Shown in pieces: positions 8,973 through 17,926 of a DNA stretch of 64,000 bases. The first letter of the stretch is position 1; every line of letters begins with the position of its first letter. The notes below the pieces were generated by a model, which was not told the DNA's origin, searched no databases, and worked only from the letters and a program-made list of their open reading frames with translations. Both the position numbers and the translations under genes were made by a program. Source of the stretch: Candidatus Defluviibacterium haderslevense. GTDB lineage: Bacteria; Bacteroidota; Bacteroidia; Chitinophagales; Saprospiraceae. The stretch lies in the NCBI GenBank assembly GCA_016712225.1, contig JADJRL010000003.1:1563501-1627500 (forward strand), written 5' to 3'.

Positions 8973-11900
8973 ATGAAGGTTATTTACATTTTATTTTTTG
9001 TTTCTTTAACAATGACACTAAATGGACAAAATGGAGATTCAATATCAATACAACAAATTGATAGTTTGATTAGCGTTTGTCGTGAATTAGCCTCAAAGAA
9101 TGCCTTTGAAAAGGCAATGGAAATAATTGGAGTTGCTGAGAAATTAAGTATAGAACGATTCGGAAAATTATCAGCGACATATGGATCTTGTTGTTTTAAT
9201 AAAGGTAGAATTTACTATTTGCAAAGTAATTTGTCAGAAGCGGAGAAATGGTATATAGAAGCTAAAGATATCAGAGCAAGTACTATAGGCAAAAACCATC
9301 CGGATTATGCCTGGAGTTTGATTAATTTAGGCAGTTTATATAAAGATCAAGGCAAATTTATAGACGCAGAAAAATATTATATTGAATCTAAAACAATAAG
9401 AGAAAATTATTTTGGAAATCAACATCCGGATTATGTAAACAGTCTTAATAATTTAGGAATTTTATATTGGCAAACAGGGCAATACAGTAAAGCTGAACAA
9501 GTTTGGACGGAATGCAAAATCATTAGAGAACAAACTTTAGGAAAAGACCATCCTGACTATGCATGGAGTCTTTTTAATTTAGCTGTTTTATTTCGTGATC
9601 AAGGAAATTACATACCAGCGGAATCGCTTACTTTACAATGTATTGCAATTCAAGAAAAGAATGTGGGAAAAATCCATCCTTCATATGCAGCAGCAATAAA
9701 TGGTTTAGCACTTCTATATTATTTGATGGGAAAGTATGAAAGGGCTGAACCACTTTATAAAGCATCCTTAGAAATTCGAGAAAAAACAGTTGGAAAAGAG
9801 AATGCTGAATATGCTTGGAGTCTCAACAATCTTGCAAATTTGTATGTAGCATTGTGTGAATATGATCGAGCTGAAATATTAATGATTGAATGTAAAAAAA
9901 TTAGAGAAAAAGTATTAGGAAAACAACACTCTGATTTTGCAGCAAGCTTAAATAACCTAGGAATATTGTATATTTCAATGGGTAGATTTACTAAAGCAGA
10001 AGAACAATTTCTTGAATGTAAATCTTTAAGAGAACAATATGAAGGAAAATTGCATCCTGAGTACGCTAATGTTTTGACAAATCTAGCAAGTCTTTATAAA
10101 AGTATAAGGAAATATGAACAATCAGAAAGTCTGTTGTTAGAGACTATTGAAATTCGAAAAAAAGTTTTAGGTACAGACCATCCTGATTATGCAATCAGTC
10201 TATTTAATCTGGGTGATTTATATAAATCAAATGGAAATTTTGAGAAAGCTATGGCACTAATATTTGAATGTACAAGAATATGGAAAGAAAAATTGGGCAA
10301 TCAACATCCAACGTATGCTACAGGAATTCTCAACTTAGCAGATTTACATTTAGCTATTGCACAATTTGATAACGCAGAAAATTTATACAAAGAAGCAAAA
10401 ATAATATTTGAAAAAGTTATTGGCAAAGAACATTTGTCTTATGGATTAAATATAATTAATCTTGCAGAATTGTATGAAAAGTTAATGCGGTATTCTGAAT
10501 CAGAACAATTACTTAAAGAACATTTTTCATTGCAACAAAAGCAGCTATTAAACGGAATTTCTTATCTTTCTGAAAATGAACTCACAAGTTATTTAGCAAT
10601 ACTAAAAGATAAAGATAATAAGGTTAGTTCTATGATGTTTAGAAGGAATTCAGATATCCATCAAAATCATCCTAGCGTGATGGCAGCATTGATATATGAT
10701 CAAACACTTTTCTATAAGGGTTTTGTATTATCATCAGTTGCTCGATTAAAAAAGCTTTCAAAAATGACATTAGAGGCGAATGAAATTAGTGATTTATTAA
10801 AAAGTAAGCAACGACTTCTAGCAAAAGAATATTCCAAACCCATATTGGAAAGAAACAAAGTCAACAGTTTAGAAGAAGAAGCTAATACCTTAGAGAAAGA
10901 ACTTTCACGAACAATTGCAGGTTACACAGAAACGAAGCAATTGGTTACTTGGAATGAAGTTCAGGCAGCATTAAAGCCAGGAGAACTTGCTTTAGAATTT
11001 GTTTCTTTTAAAATAAATTTTCCAGAATCAACAGACAGTACTTTTTATGCTGCCTTAATAATTAAACATGGAGATAATCAGCCACTTTTTATCCCATTAT
11101 TCGAAGAAAAATCTCTTGACTCTTTATTGAATTCTAAATCAGAACGCAAAGCTGATTATGTAAATAGTTTATACACACTTGCTGATCGCGGTGCAGTCAC
11201 TTTAGAAACGCCCAAAAAATCTTTGTACGAGATTCTTTGGAAACCCCTTGAAAAAGAACTGGCCGGAATCAAAACCATTTATTTTTCTCCAAGCGGGTTA
11301 TTGCTTAGAATTAATTTAGATGCGATTCCCATTTCTGAGACCGAAACGCTAGCCGATAAATATCAATTGATCGAATTAAACAGTACTCGTCAATTAGTCG
11401 TTCCAACACAAATAAAAAATGGAAATAACGATGCCATTTTATATGGTGGCATTCAATTTGAACAAGACAGTATTATTCCTAACAATGAACCCTTAGTCGC
11501 TTCGCGATCGAGAGGATTATTGTCATTTAATTATGTTGATTCTACTTTAAGAGGTGGCACTTGGAATTATTTGGCAGGCACAGAACGTGAAGTGAATACC
11601 ATTGAAAAAATGATGCTGACAAGCGGAATACAAACCAAATTAAAGAAAGGATATGATGCCTCAGAAGATTCATTTAAAAATATAGGTGCAAATAATAATC
11701 CATCCCCTAGAATATTACATATAGCAACGCATGGATATTTTTTTGCAGATCCGAAGGAAAGTCATCAGTCATCAGTCATCAGCCGTCAGGAGGAAATCGT
11801 GTTCAAAATGTCAGAACATCCGATGCTGAGATCGGGATTAATTATGGCTGGAGGAAATGCAGCATGGCAAGGAAAACAAACATTGGAAGGAAGAGAAGAC

Positions 11901-12233
11901 GGCATTCTTACGGCTTACGAAATATCGCAAATGAATTTATTGAATACAGAATTAGTGGTGCTGTCGGCCTGCGAAACCGGATTGGGAGACATCCAAGGCA
12001 ATGAAGGTGTGTATGGTTTACAACGTGCATTTAAAATTGCTGGCGCAAAATATTTGATCATGTCTTTGTGGCAGGTACCTGATAAACAAACTTCATTGCT
12101 GATGACAACTTTTTATAAGAAGTGGCTGGAAGATAAAATGACGATACCGGATGCATTTCATGCGGCACAAAAAGAATTGCGGGAGATTGGATTGGATCCT
12201 TATCAGTGGGCGGGTTTTGTGTTGGTGGAGTAA
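8973..12233 (+). CDS. Exported TPR-CHAT caspase-like protein, copy 3
   Basis: The product has 1086 residues, the longest of the family here: signal peptide (ending TLNGQ), about ten TPR units (roughly 89-522), a linker, and a CHAT domain (about 660-1086) with His920 and Cys1000. The TPR region is very AT-rich (13 G/C in the 60 bases 9361-9420). The CHAT half contains the 435-bp block identical to copy 2; on both sides of that block the two genes differ at many synonymous positions. The heptamer repeat is present at 11761-11788. Copy 4 starts only 29 bp after the stop, so the two are probably one transcript. The C-terminus WAGFVLVE is shared by nearly all copies. Confidence 0.9.
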   Translation: MKVIYILFFVSLTMTLNGQNGDSISIQQIDSLISVCRELASKNAFEKAMEIIGVAEKLSIERFGKLSATYGSCCFNKGRIYYLQSNLSEAEKWYIEAKDIRASTIGKNHPDYAWSLINLGSLYKDQGKFIDAEKYYIESKTIRENYFGNQHPDYVNSLNNLGILYWQTGQYSKAEQVWTECKIIREQTLGKDHPDYAWSLFNLAVLFRDQGNYIPAESLTLQCIAIQEKNVGKIHPSYAAAINGLALLYYLMGKYERAEPLYKASLEIREKTVGKENAEYAWSLNNLANLYVALCEYDRAEILMIECKKIREKVLGKQHSDFAASLNNLGILYISMGRFTKAEEQFLECKSLREQYEGKLHPEYANVLTNLASLYKSIRKYEQSESLLLETIEIRKKVLGTDHPDYAISLFNLGDLYKSNGNFEKAMALIFECTRIWKEKLGNQHPTYATGILNLADLHLAIAQFDNAENLYKEAKIIFEKVIGKEHLSYGLNIINLAELYEKLMRYSESEQLLKEHFSLQQKQLLNGISYLSENELTSYLAILKDKDNKVSSMMFRRNSDIHQNHPSVMAALIYDQTLFYKGFVLSSVARLKKLSKMTLEANEISDLLKSKQRLLAKEYSKPILERNKVNSLEEEANTLEKELSRTIAGYTETKQLVTWNEVQAALKPGELALEFVSFKINFPESTDSTFYAALIIKHGDNQPLFIPLFEEKSLDSLLNSKSERKADYVNSLYTLADRGAVTLETPKKSLYEILWKPLEKELAGIKTIYFSPSGLLLRINLDAIPISETETLADKYQLIELNSTRQLVVPTQIKNGNNDAILYGGIQFEQDSIIPNNEPLVASRSRGLLSFNYVDSTLRGGTWNYLAGTEREVNTIEKMMLTSGIQTKLKKGYDASEDSFKNIGANNNPSPRILHIATHGYFFADPKESHQSSVISRQEEIVFKMSEHPMLRSGLIMAGGNAAWQGKQTLEGREDGILTAYEISQMNLLNTELVVLSACETGLGDIQGNEGVYGLQRAFKIAGAKYLIMSLWQVPDKQTSLLMTTFYKKWLEDKMTIPDAFHAAQKELREIGLDPYQWAGFVLVE
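11761..11788 (+). repeat. Heptanucleotide tandem repeat in CHAT copy 3
   Basis: GTCATCA occurs three times, followed by the variant GCCGTCA, at the same protein position (His-Cys loop) as in copies 2 and 5. Confidence 0.9.
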
Positions 12234-12262
12234 TACAATTACAAAAATTGAAATAAGGTTTA

Positions 12263-15200
12263 ATGAAATATTTTTTGTTTATTTTAAATATCTTTTGTTT
12301 AAGCACTACCTCAGCCCAGCAGGTTGATTCCCTTGTAATTAAACAAGTGGACAGTCTCATCCAGGTATCCCGTGACCTCACTGCCAAAAAAGATTTTAAC
12401 AAGGCACTAGAAGTGAATGAAGCCGCCGAGAAACTGGCCCTCGACAAATTGGGTAGAGCGTCAGCTGCATATGGAAGTTGCGCTTTCAATCGGGGCAGGG
12501 TCAATTACTTTAAAGGAAACAATCAGGAAGCAGAAACCTGGTATCTCCAATCCCAATCCATCCGTGAAAAAGTGCTCGGCAAGGAGCATCCCGATTTTGC
12601 TTGGTGCCTGAACAACCTAGCAGTTCTTTACTGGGACATGGGGTACTACGAAAAAGCGGAACCACTTTACCTCGAAGCGAAAGATATCTGGGAAAAAACC
12701 CTTGGTAAGGAACATCCCCATTATGCAATGATCATGAATAACCTGGCTCTGTTTTACAGGAGAAGGGGCAACTATGAAAAAGCCGAGACCTTTTATTTGG
12801 AAGCCAAAAACATCTGTGAAAAAGTTTTGGGCAAGGAACATCCCGATTATGCTGAGAGCCTCACCAATTTGGGTATTCTTTACTCAGATATGGGCAACTA
12901 TGAAAAAGCCGAGACCTTTTATTTGGAAGCCAATAACATCTGCAAAAAAGTTTTGAGCAAGGAACATCCCATTTATGTATGGAACCTGGAAAGCCTAGCA
13001 ATTTTGTACTTTGATATGGCCAACTACGAAAAAGCAGAACCCTTATTCCTAGAATCAAAAGACATTAAGGAAAAGTTATTGGGCAAAGAAAATCCTAAAT
13101 ATGCCTTAACTTTACATAACCTCGCAAATCTTTACACTGATAAAGGCAATTACGGAAAAGCAGAACCCCTTTACCTCGAAGCGAAAGACATCCGAGAAAA
13201 AACCCTTGGTAAGGAACATCCCGCATATGCCAATTGTCTTAACAACCTGGCTTCCCTTTACTTTGAATTGGGCAACTACGAAAAAGCGGAACCGCTGTAT
13301 CTTGAAGCCAAAAGCATAAACGAAAAAGTCTTGGGCAAGGAAGACCGTACTTATGCCTCAAACCTGAACAACCTTGCAGTCCTTTACAAGAACATGGGGA
13401 ACAACGAAAAAGCAGAATCCCTTTACCTCGAAGCGAAAGATATCCGCGAAAAAACCCTAGGCAAGAAATATCCTGATTATGCAATGAGCCTTAACAACCT
13501 AGCTTCCCTTTACTTTGGTTTGGGCGCCCATGAAAAAGCGGAACCGCTTTACCTCGAAGCGAAAGACATTTGGGGAAAAACCCTTGGTAAGGAACATCCC
13601 CTATATGCATTGTGTCTAAACAATCTGGCGGATGGTTACAAGGATATCGGCAACTACGAAAAAGCAGAACCGCTTTACCTCGAAGCGAAAAACATCCGCG
13701 AAAAAGTCCTGGGGAAGGAACATCACGCGTATGCCAGTAGTCTGAACAACTTGGCTGATTTGTATGAAAGACAAACCAGATTTTTAGAAGCCGAACTCCT
13801 GCTTTTAGAATTACTAACCCGATCTCAGGTCACAATGGTCAATGCCACGACCTTTCTTTCCGAAGCAGAACTTACTAAATATACACATGCATTTCAAAAC
13901 AGTGGAAATGAATTGATTGCATACATCATTGCACGCCATTCTATTGAAGCAGAACTTGGTATTCTACCCAACCTGGCTTATGACCATGCCCTGTTTCACA
14001 AAGGTTTCCTCTTGACCGCCGCTTCCAGACTGAATGCACCTTCTATGACTTCAGCTGAAACCATGGAAATCAATTTTCGACTAAAAGGCTATCGTCGCAG
14101 ACTCTCTGCTGAATACACCAAGCCTATTGCCGAGCGCAAAGGAATCGCCGAACTGGAAGAGAAGGCCAACGCGTCAGAAAAGGAACTTGCCCGATCTGAT
14201 GCAGGTTATGCTGACGCCATCCGACAAGTTAAATGGAAGAATGTGCAAGCAGGATTAAAACCATCCGAAATTGTAATCGAATTTGTTCATTGTAAGCTTG
14301 ATTTTCCCAAGAATACAGATAGTATTTTGTATGCAGCATTGATTCTTAAATCCGGAGATCTGCAACCAAAATTTATCCCGCTTTTTGAAGAAAAGTCTCT
14401 TGACTCTTTATTGAATTCAAAATCAGAACGCAAAGCAGATTATGTCAACTCTATATATACACTTGCTGATCGAGGTGCAGTAGCAATTGAAATGCCCAAG
14501 AAATCATTGTATGAAATATTGTGGAAACCTTTTGAAAAAGAATTGACTAATATAAATACGATTTATTTTTCACCAAGCGGATTATTGCATAGAATTAATC
14601 TGGATGCCATTCCGATAAATGAAACGGAAACATTAGCGGATAGATATAAACTCATTGAACTAAATAGTACTCGCCAATTGGTCATTCCCATTCAAATGAA
14701 AAATGTCAACAACGATGCTGTTTTGTATGGTGGTATTCAATATGAACAAGACAGTATGTTTCAAAACAATGAACACATGATGGTTACATTATCCAGAGGA
14801 GAATTGTCTTTTAATAATGTGGATACAACATTGAGAGGAGGTAGCTGGACTTACCTTGCTGGCACAGAACGCGAAGTGAATGCAATCGAAATAATCATGC
14901 AAACATCGGGAGTTCAAACCACTTTGAAAAAAGGATATCAAGCCACAGAAGAATCATTCAAAAATATAGGTGCAAATAATTCAGCTTCTCCTAAAATATT
15001 ACACATCGCTACCCATGGTTACTTCTTTCCCGATCCAAAAATAAATAAGGAATCTTTATCCAATTCAGAACCTGTATTCAAAATTTCCGATCATCCTATG
15101 TTGCGAAGTGGGCTGATCATGGCAGGAGGCAATGTAGCATGGCAGGGGAAGCAAATATTAGAAGGTAGAGAAGATGGAATATTGACAGCATATGAAATCT

Positions 15201-15508
15201 CGCAGATGAATTTATCCAATACAGAATTGGTTGTATTGTCAGCCTGTGAAACAGGTCTTGGAGAAATACAAGGTAATGAAGGTATTTACGGATTACAGCG
15301 TGCTTTTAAGATCGCTGGAGCAAAATATTTGATTATGAGTTTGTGGCAGGTTCCAGATAAACAAACATCATTATTGATGACGACATTTTATAAAAAATGG
15401 TTGGAAGAAAAGATGAATATTCAGGATGCCTTTCATGCGGCGCAGAAAGAATTGCGCGACAATGGTTTGGATCCTTATAATTGGGCGGGGTTTGTTCTTG
15501 TGGAATAA
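12263..15508 (+). CDS. Exported TPR-CHAT caspase-like protein, copy 4
   Basis: The product has 1081 residues: signal peptide (ending TTSAQ, about 1-19), mature start VDSLVIKQVDSLI, ten highly similar TPR units (about 89-502), a linker, and a CHAT domain (about 657-1081) with His918 and Cys995. The His-Cys spacing (77) is three shorter than usual because the heptamer repeat is replaced by a different loop (DPKINKESLSNSE). The TPR half is distinctly richer in G+C (26 of the 60 bases 13141-13200) than that of copy 3. It is probably co-transcribed with copy 3 (29-bp gap). It converges with the FISUMP gene, with a double-hairpin element in between. Confidence 0.9.
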   Translation: MKYFLFILNIFCLSTTSAQQVDSLVIKQVDSLIQVSRDLTAKKDFNKALEVNEAAEKLALDKLGRASAAYGSCAFNRGRVNYFKGNNQEAETWYLQSQSIREKVLGKEHPDFAWCLNNLAVLYWDMGYYEKAEPLYLEAKDIWEKTLGKEHPHYAMIMNNLALFYRRRGNYEKAETFYLEAKNICEKVLGKEHPDYAESLTNLGILYSDMGNYEKAETFYLEANNICKKVLSKEHPIYVWNLESLAILYFDMANYEKAEPLFLESKDIKEKLLGKENPKYALTLHNLANLYTDKGNYGKAEPLYLEAKDIREKTLGKEHPAYANCLNNLASLYFELGNYEKAEPLYLEAKSINEKVLGKEDRTYASNLNNLAVLYKNMGNNEKAESLYLEAKDIREKTLGKKYPDYAMSLNNLASLYFGLGAHEKAEPLYLEAKDIWGKTLGKEHPLYALCLNNLADGYKDIGNYEKAEPLYLEAKNIREKVLGKEHHAYASSLNNLADLYERQTRFLEAELLLLELLTRSQVTMVNATTFLSEAELTKYTHAFQNSGNELIAYIIARHSIEAELGILPNLAYDHALFHKGFLLTAASRLNAPSMTSAETMEINFRLKGYRRRLSAEYTKPIAERKGIAELEEKANASEKELARSDAGYADAIRQVKWKNVQAGLKPSEIVIEFVHCKLDFPKNTDSILYAALILKSGDLQPKFIPLFEEKSLDSLLNSKSERKADYVNSIYTLADRGAVAIEMPKKSLYEILWKPFEKELTNINTIYFSPSGLLHRINLDAIPINETETLADRYKLIELNSTRQLVIPIQMKNVNNDAVLYGGIQYEQDSMFQNNEHMMVTLSRGELSFNNVDTTLRGGSWTYLAGTEREVNAIEIIMQTSGVQTTLKKGYQATEESFKNIGANNSASPKILHIATHGYFFPDPKINKESLSNSEPVFKISDHPMLRSGLIMAGGNVAWQGKQILEGREDGILTAYEISQMNLSNTELVVLSACETGLGEIQGNEGIYGLQRAFKIAGAKYLIMSLWQVPDKQTSLLMTTFYKKWLEEKMNIQDAFHAAQKELRDNGLDPYNWAGFVLVE
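12530..13770 (+). repeat. 126-bp tandem repeat array (TPR units) in CHAT copy 4
   Basis: Ten units of about 126 bp encode 42-residue TPRs of the form YEKAEPLYLEAKDIREK-LGKEHPxYA. Phrases such as ccgctttacctcgaagcg recur almost unchanged, so the similarity is at DNA level and not only in the protein. The boundaries are approximate. Confidence 0.85.
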
Positions 15509-15551
15509 ACTTAACTTATGTTTTCATTCGTACTCTTCATTGTAGCGAGGT

Positions 15552-15615
15552 GCCGACGCTGACGGTCGGTATGCTGACAAGCAGAGCTTCGTCAGCATTT
15601 GTGTTGGTGGAGTAA
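15552..15615 (+). repeat. Double-hairpin element, copy B
   Basis: Hairpin 1 pairs GCCGAC (15552-15557) with GTCGGT (15565-15570), with one G-T wobble. Hairpin 2 pairs ATGCTGAC (15571-15578) perfectly with GTCAGCAT (15591-15598), with an inner AAGC/GCTT extension. Bases 15598-15615 are identical to the last 18 bases of CHAT copies 3 and 6, including the stop codon. Confidence 0.85.
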
Positions 15616-15643
15616 AAATACTCCTTCTCCGTCAATGGAGTTT

Positions 15644-16543
15644 TCAATTTTTAATACATCTGCAACTAAATCCATGATTTTTTCCCCAATCGATTCTACT
15701 GATACCGTCAAAGCTCCCCTTAAGCGTTATTGCTTTTGCACTTCCAGCGAGGGAGCTCTCATCCGAAGACCAAAAATCTGTTTCAGTACCCTCAAAAATA
15801 AATGATCCGTTGGCTTGTCTTCTGCCAGCAGGCAATGCACTGAAGCCACTTTCATTGCTTGCATGTATGGTTCCACTCCATAATGGATCAATTTTTCTAA
15901 GCGCAATGGATGCAAGTGAATCATTTTTCAAATGTTTAAAAAGCGTTTCCCATTCTGCCATACTTGGTATATGCCATCCTTGAGGACAAAGATTGCCTGA
16001 ATTTACAGCATACCAATTATAGAGTTTTCTGTATCTGGGTCCATTGGCAGGATCATTGTTGTAATAACACCATGCGGGAGTTGTAGCGGAAGCCCATTCC
16101 ATTGGATCAGTAATTTTTGGAATACCTGTTTCAATATTTAGGTTGGACATTAACCAGCATTGGGTACCGATGGTTACTATATCATAAAGATTGTTTTCTG
16201 CGTCGTTCACAGCAGTAAAACTACCGCAACCATTGCCAGAAGCCTTGGTGAATGAGTAGCTTTCATTGGCAGTGCATGAGTTGGTAAGGTCGGTAACCGT
16301 TACAGAATAAACGCCAGATTCAAGTACACTTATTCTTGGTAAATTGCCAATGCCATTTGACCATTTAAACTCGTATGGTCCCAAACCATTTTCCGGATTT
16401 GCAACCAACTGATCTGAACCTTCCTGGGTAATTGTTACTTTGAAGGAGTTGCATTCATCTTCTAACGGCTTTCTAACAATACATGACAAGAAAATACAAA
16501 ACATGCTCAATGTAATAAATAAATGATATGATGCTGTTTTCAT
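15644..16543 (-). CDS. FISUMP-domain lipoprotein
   Basis: The product has 299 residues on the minus strand inside the CHAT array. It begins with a lipoprotein signal peptide whose probable lipid-bearing residue is Cys21 (FCIFLSC). A short Ig/SprB-like repeat follows (about 40-95: GPYEFKWSNG, GVYSVTVTD), and then a FISUMP domain (about 105-299) with its hallmark motifs: GTQCWLMSNLN, RKLYNWYAV, CPQGWHIPSMAEW, GFSALPAGRR, FWSSDE and SCRCIKN. FISUMP domains are common in secreted Bacteroidota and Fibrobacter proteins and their function is poorly known. A promoter-like pair lies 35-63 bp upstream. It may have inserted between CHAT genes 4 and the remnant. Confidence 0.85.
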   Translation of the reverse strand: MKTASYHLFITLSMFCIFLSCIVRKPLEDECNSFKVTITQEGSDQLVANPENGLGPYEFKWSNGIGNLPRISVLESGVYSVTVTDLTNSCTANESYSFTKASGNGCGSFTAVNDAENNLYDIVTIGTQCWLMSNLNIETGIPKITDPMEWASATTPAWCYYNNDPANGPRYRKLYNWYAVNSGNLCPQGWHIPSMAEWETLFKHLKNDSLASIALRKIDPLWSGTIHASNESGFSALPAGRRQANGSFIFEGTETDFWSSDESSLAGSAKAITLKGSFDGISRIDWGKNHGFSCRCIKN

Positions 16544-16577
16544 TTTAACTTATTTATCTTTTTGAATAACGGACAAT

Positions 16578-16606
16578 CAAATATATATAATTATTACTGA
16601 ATTCAA
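16578..16606 (-). promoter_or_regulatory. Promoter-like pair for the FISUMP gene
   Basis: On the minus strand, TTG (16606-16604) is followed after 18 bases by TATATTTG (16585-16578). This fits the Bacteroidota pattern TTG-N17-23-TAnnTTTG. It ends 34 bp before the ATG at 16543. It is the only site in the window where I found both boxes at proper spacing. Confidence 0.5.
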
Positions 16607-16832
16607 AAAAATACGAAAAAGATAATAGGAAATTCCAATTCGAGTAAAAGTCAAAATGTATTTGAAGAATAAGTTATTTTTAGCGTCCAGATCAGTCAAT
16701 TTTCAGTTTGCAATACAATTTGCAAAAGTTACCATCTACATTATGTAGTGGAAATTTTCAGAAATAGTGAAAACGAGTGAGATGAATAGTGAAATAAGAT
16801 ATGCATGTATTTTTTGTATTTTTTTGCCGATG

Positions 16833-16864
16833 AAAAAAACCAATGGATGGCCATACATTGGTTT
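16833..16864 (-). terminator. Hairpin with U-run, minus strand
   Basis: AAACCAATG (16837-16845) pairs perfectly with CATTGGTTT (16856-16864) around a 10-base loop. Read on the minus strand the stem runs into seven T residues, as in an intrinsic terminator. It lies inside a minus-strand open stretch and not after a recognised gene, so its role is uncertain. Confidence 0.4.
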
Positions 16865-17419
16865 CAAAATATAATTGGAAGTATTGATATCAGAAAGCAA
16901 TTGGACATTCTTTTCTTTTAATTTCAAACGGTCAAATCTGTTGAGAATATCTTGTCGTAATTGGAACCATTAGTGGGGTAAATCGTTTTTGTTGTCAAAT
17001 ATATCAGGTCTTTTAGGTCAGACGAGTATGCGTTTTTTCATAAGTAAACCATCATTTTTTGGGTACTTTCAGACCAATTAATTAATTTAATTTCAAATCA
17101 AAACAGGAGTAAAAAATTGTTTGAGCTTGGCAATAGTAAGGATGGAAATATATTTAAAAGTTTCGGGAAAAATTCATGTCAAGAAAAGAAGTGGTTAAAA
17201 AACATTTTTATGATAATATTAATACCCAATATATCATGTAAAAGAGTTTTGTCAACTTTAATATTTACAATAAAGTGAAAAAAATTAATGAAGTTAAAAC
17301 TGTTGTCATTAAATGGAATAGGCAATGGTACTTCCATTTTAGTAAAAAAGACTTTAGTCAAATTTTTACTATAGACAAGGTTGAAGTTATCATGGTCAGT
17401 AGATAGTATGAATTATTAG

Positions 17420-17629
17420 GGAAAATTCAAAATCGCTGGAGCCATAAATCTGATTATGAGTTTGAGGCAAATTCCCAACAAACAAACTTCCTTATTGATG
17501 ACTACTTTTTATAAAAAATGGTTGGAAGAAAAAATGATTATTCCTGAGGCATTTCATTCGGCACAAAAAGAATTAAGAGATCAGGGATTGGATCCGTATC
17601 AATGGGCGGGTTTTATATTGGTGGTGTAA
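17420..17629 (+). pseudogene. Remnant of a TPR-CHAT gene, last 70 codons
   Basis: From 17420 the plus strand reads GKFKIAGAINLIMSLRQIPN and continues to DPYQWAGFILVV and a stop. This matches the final 70 residues of the neighbouring CHAT proteins, which read RAFKIAGAKYLIMSLWQVP and end WAGFVLVE. A stop codon lies just upstream and no TPR region, catalytic His or catalytic Cys is present. The W-to-R and E-to-V changes at otherwise conserved positions fit a decaying copy. A double-hairpin element follows it exactly as it follows four intact genes, so the remnant and its 3' flank were once a full unit. Confidence 0.9.
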
Positions 17630-17674
17630 ATTACCTCATTCTTCGCTATCATTCTCACTCTGATTTTTGGCGGG

Positions 17675-17740
17675 ATGCCGACGCTGAAGGTCGGCATGCT
17701 GACAAACTATGGCTTCGTCAGCATTTTTCTGGTTGAGTAA
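17675..17740 (+). repeat. Double-hairpin element, copy C (best preserved)
   Basis: Hairpin 1 pairs ATGCCGAC (17675-17682) perfectly with GTCGGCAT (17690-17697). Hairpin 2 pairs ATGCTGAC (17696-17703) perfectly with GTCAGCAT (17717-17724), followed by TTTTT-like sequence. The two stems share two bases, so they compete slightly or stack. Bases 17723-17740 resemble the CHAT 3' end and finish in GAGTAA. Confidence 0.85.
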
Positions 17741-17926
17741 AATTGAATATTGAAAAATGTTTGTTGAATATTGGATAATGAAAAAATAATCAATGTTAAA
17801 TTATATTATTGCACTTTGTCACAGAAATTTAAATCCTTGTTTGTTGATGGGTAGACATGCCGGTAATATTTTAGCATTGCATTTTTAAAATAAAAGTTTA
17901 TTTTTAAGGGCAAAATACCTTCCTTG

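Larger units (their letters stand above)
16544..17419. other. 876-bp region without a confident gene
   Basis: The region is AT-rich and mostly closed in all frames. It contains the promoter-like pair of the FISUMP gene, a strong inverted repeat at 16833-16864, and a minus-strand open stretch of about 77 codons (16736-16966) that looks protein-like (phrases KNVQLLSDINTSNYI, YGHPLVFFIGKK) but has no good start and no family I recognise. It probably contains decayed coding DNA next to the CHAT remnant. Confidence 0.5.

Noticed and set aside
12058..12504. Long minus-strand open frame across the junction of CHAT copies 3 and 4
   Set aside because: It is antisense to two clear coding regions and to a signal-peptide start, and its translation has no domain or start support.
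12530..13770. Regular 126-bp repeats as a CRISPR-like or noncoding satellite array
   Set aside because: The repeats are in frame throughout and encode 42-residue TPR units; there are no spacers.
17101..17400. Plus-strand fragment with phrases like VKTVVIKWNRQWYFHFSKK resembling an IS200/IS605 OrfB remnant
   Set aside because: Too short, interrupted by stops, without catalytic motifs or element ends; the resemblance is only in a common beta-strand pattern.
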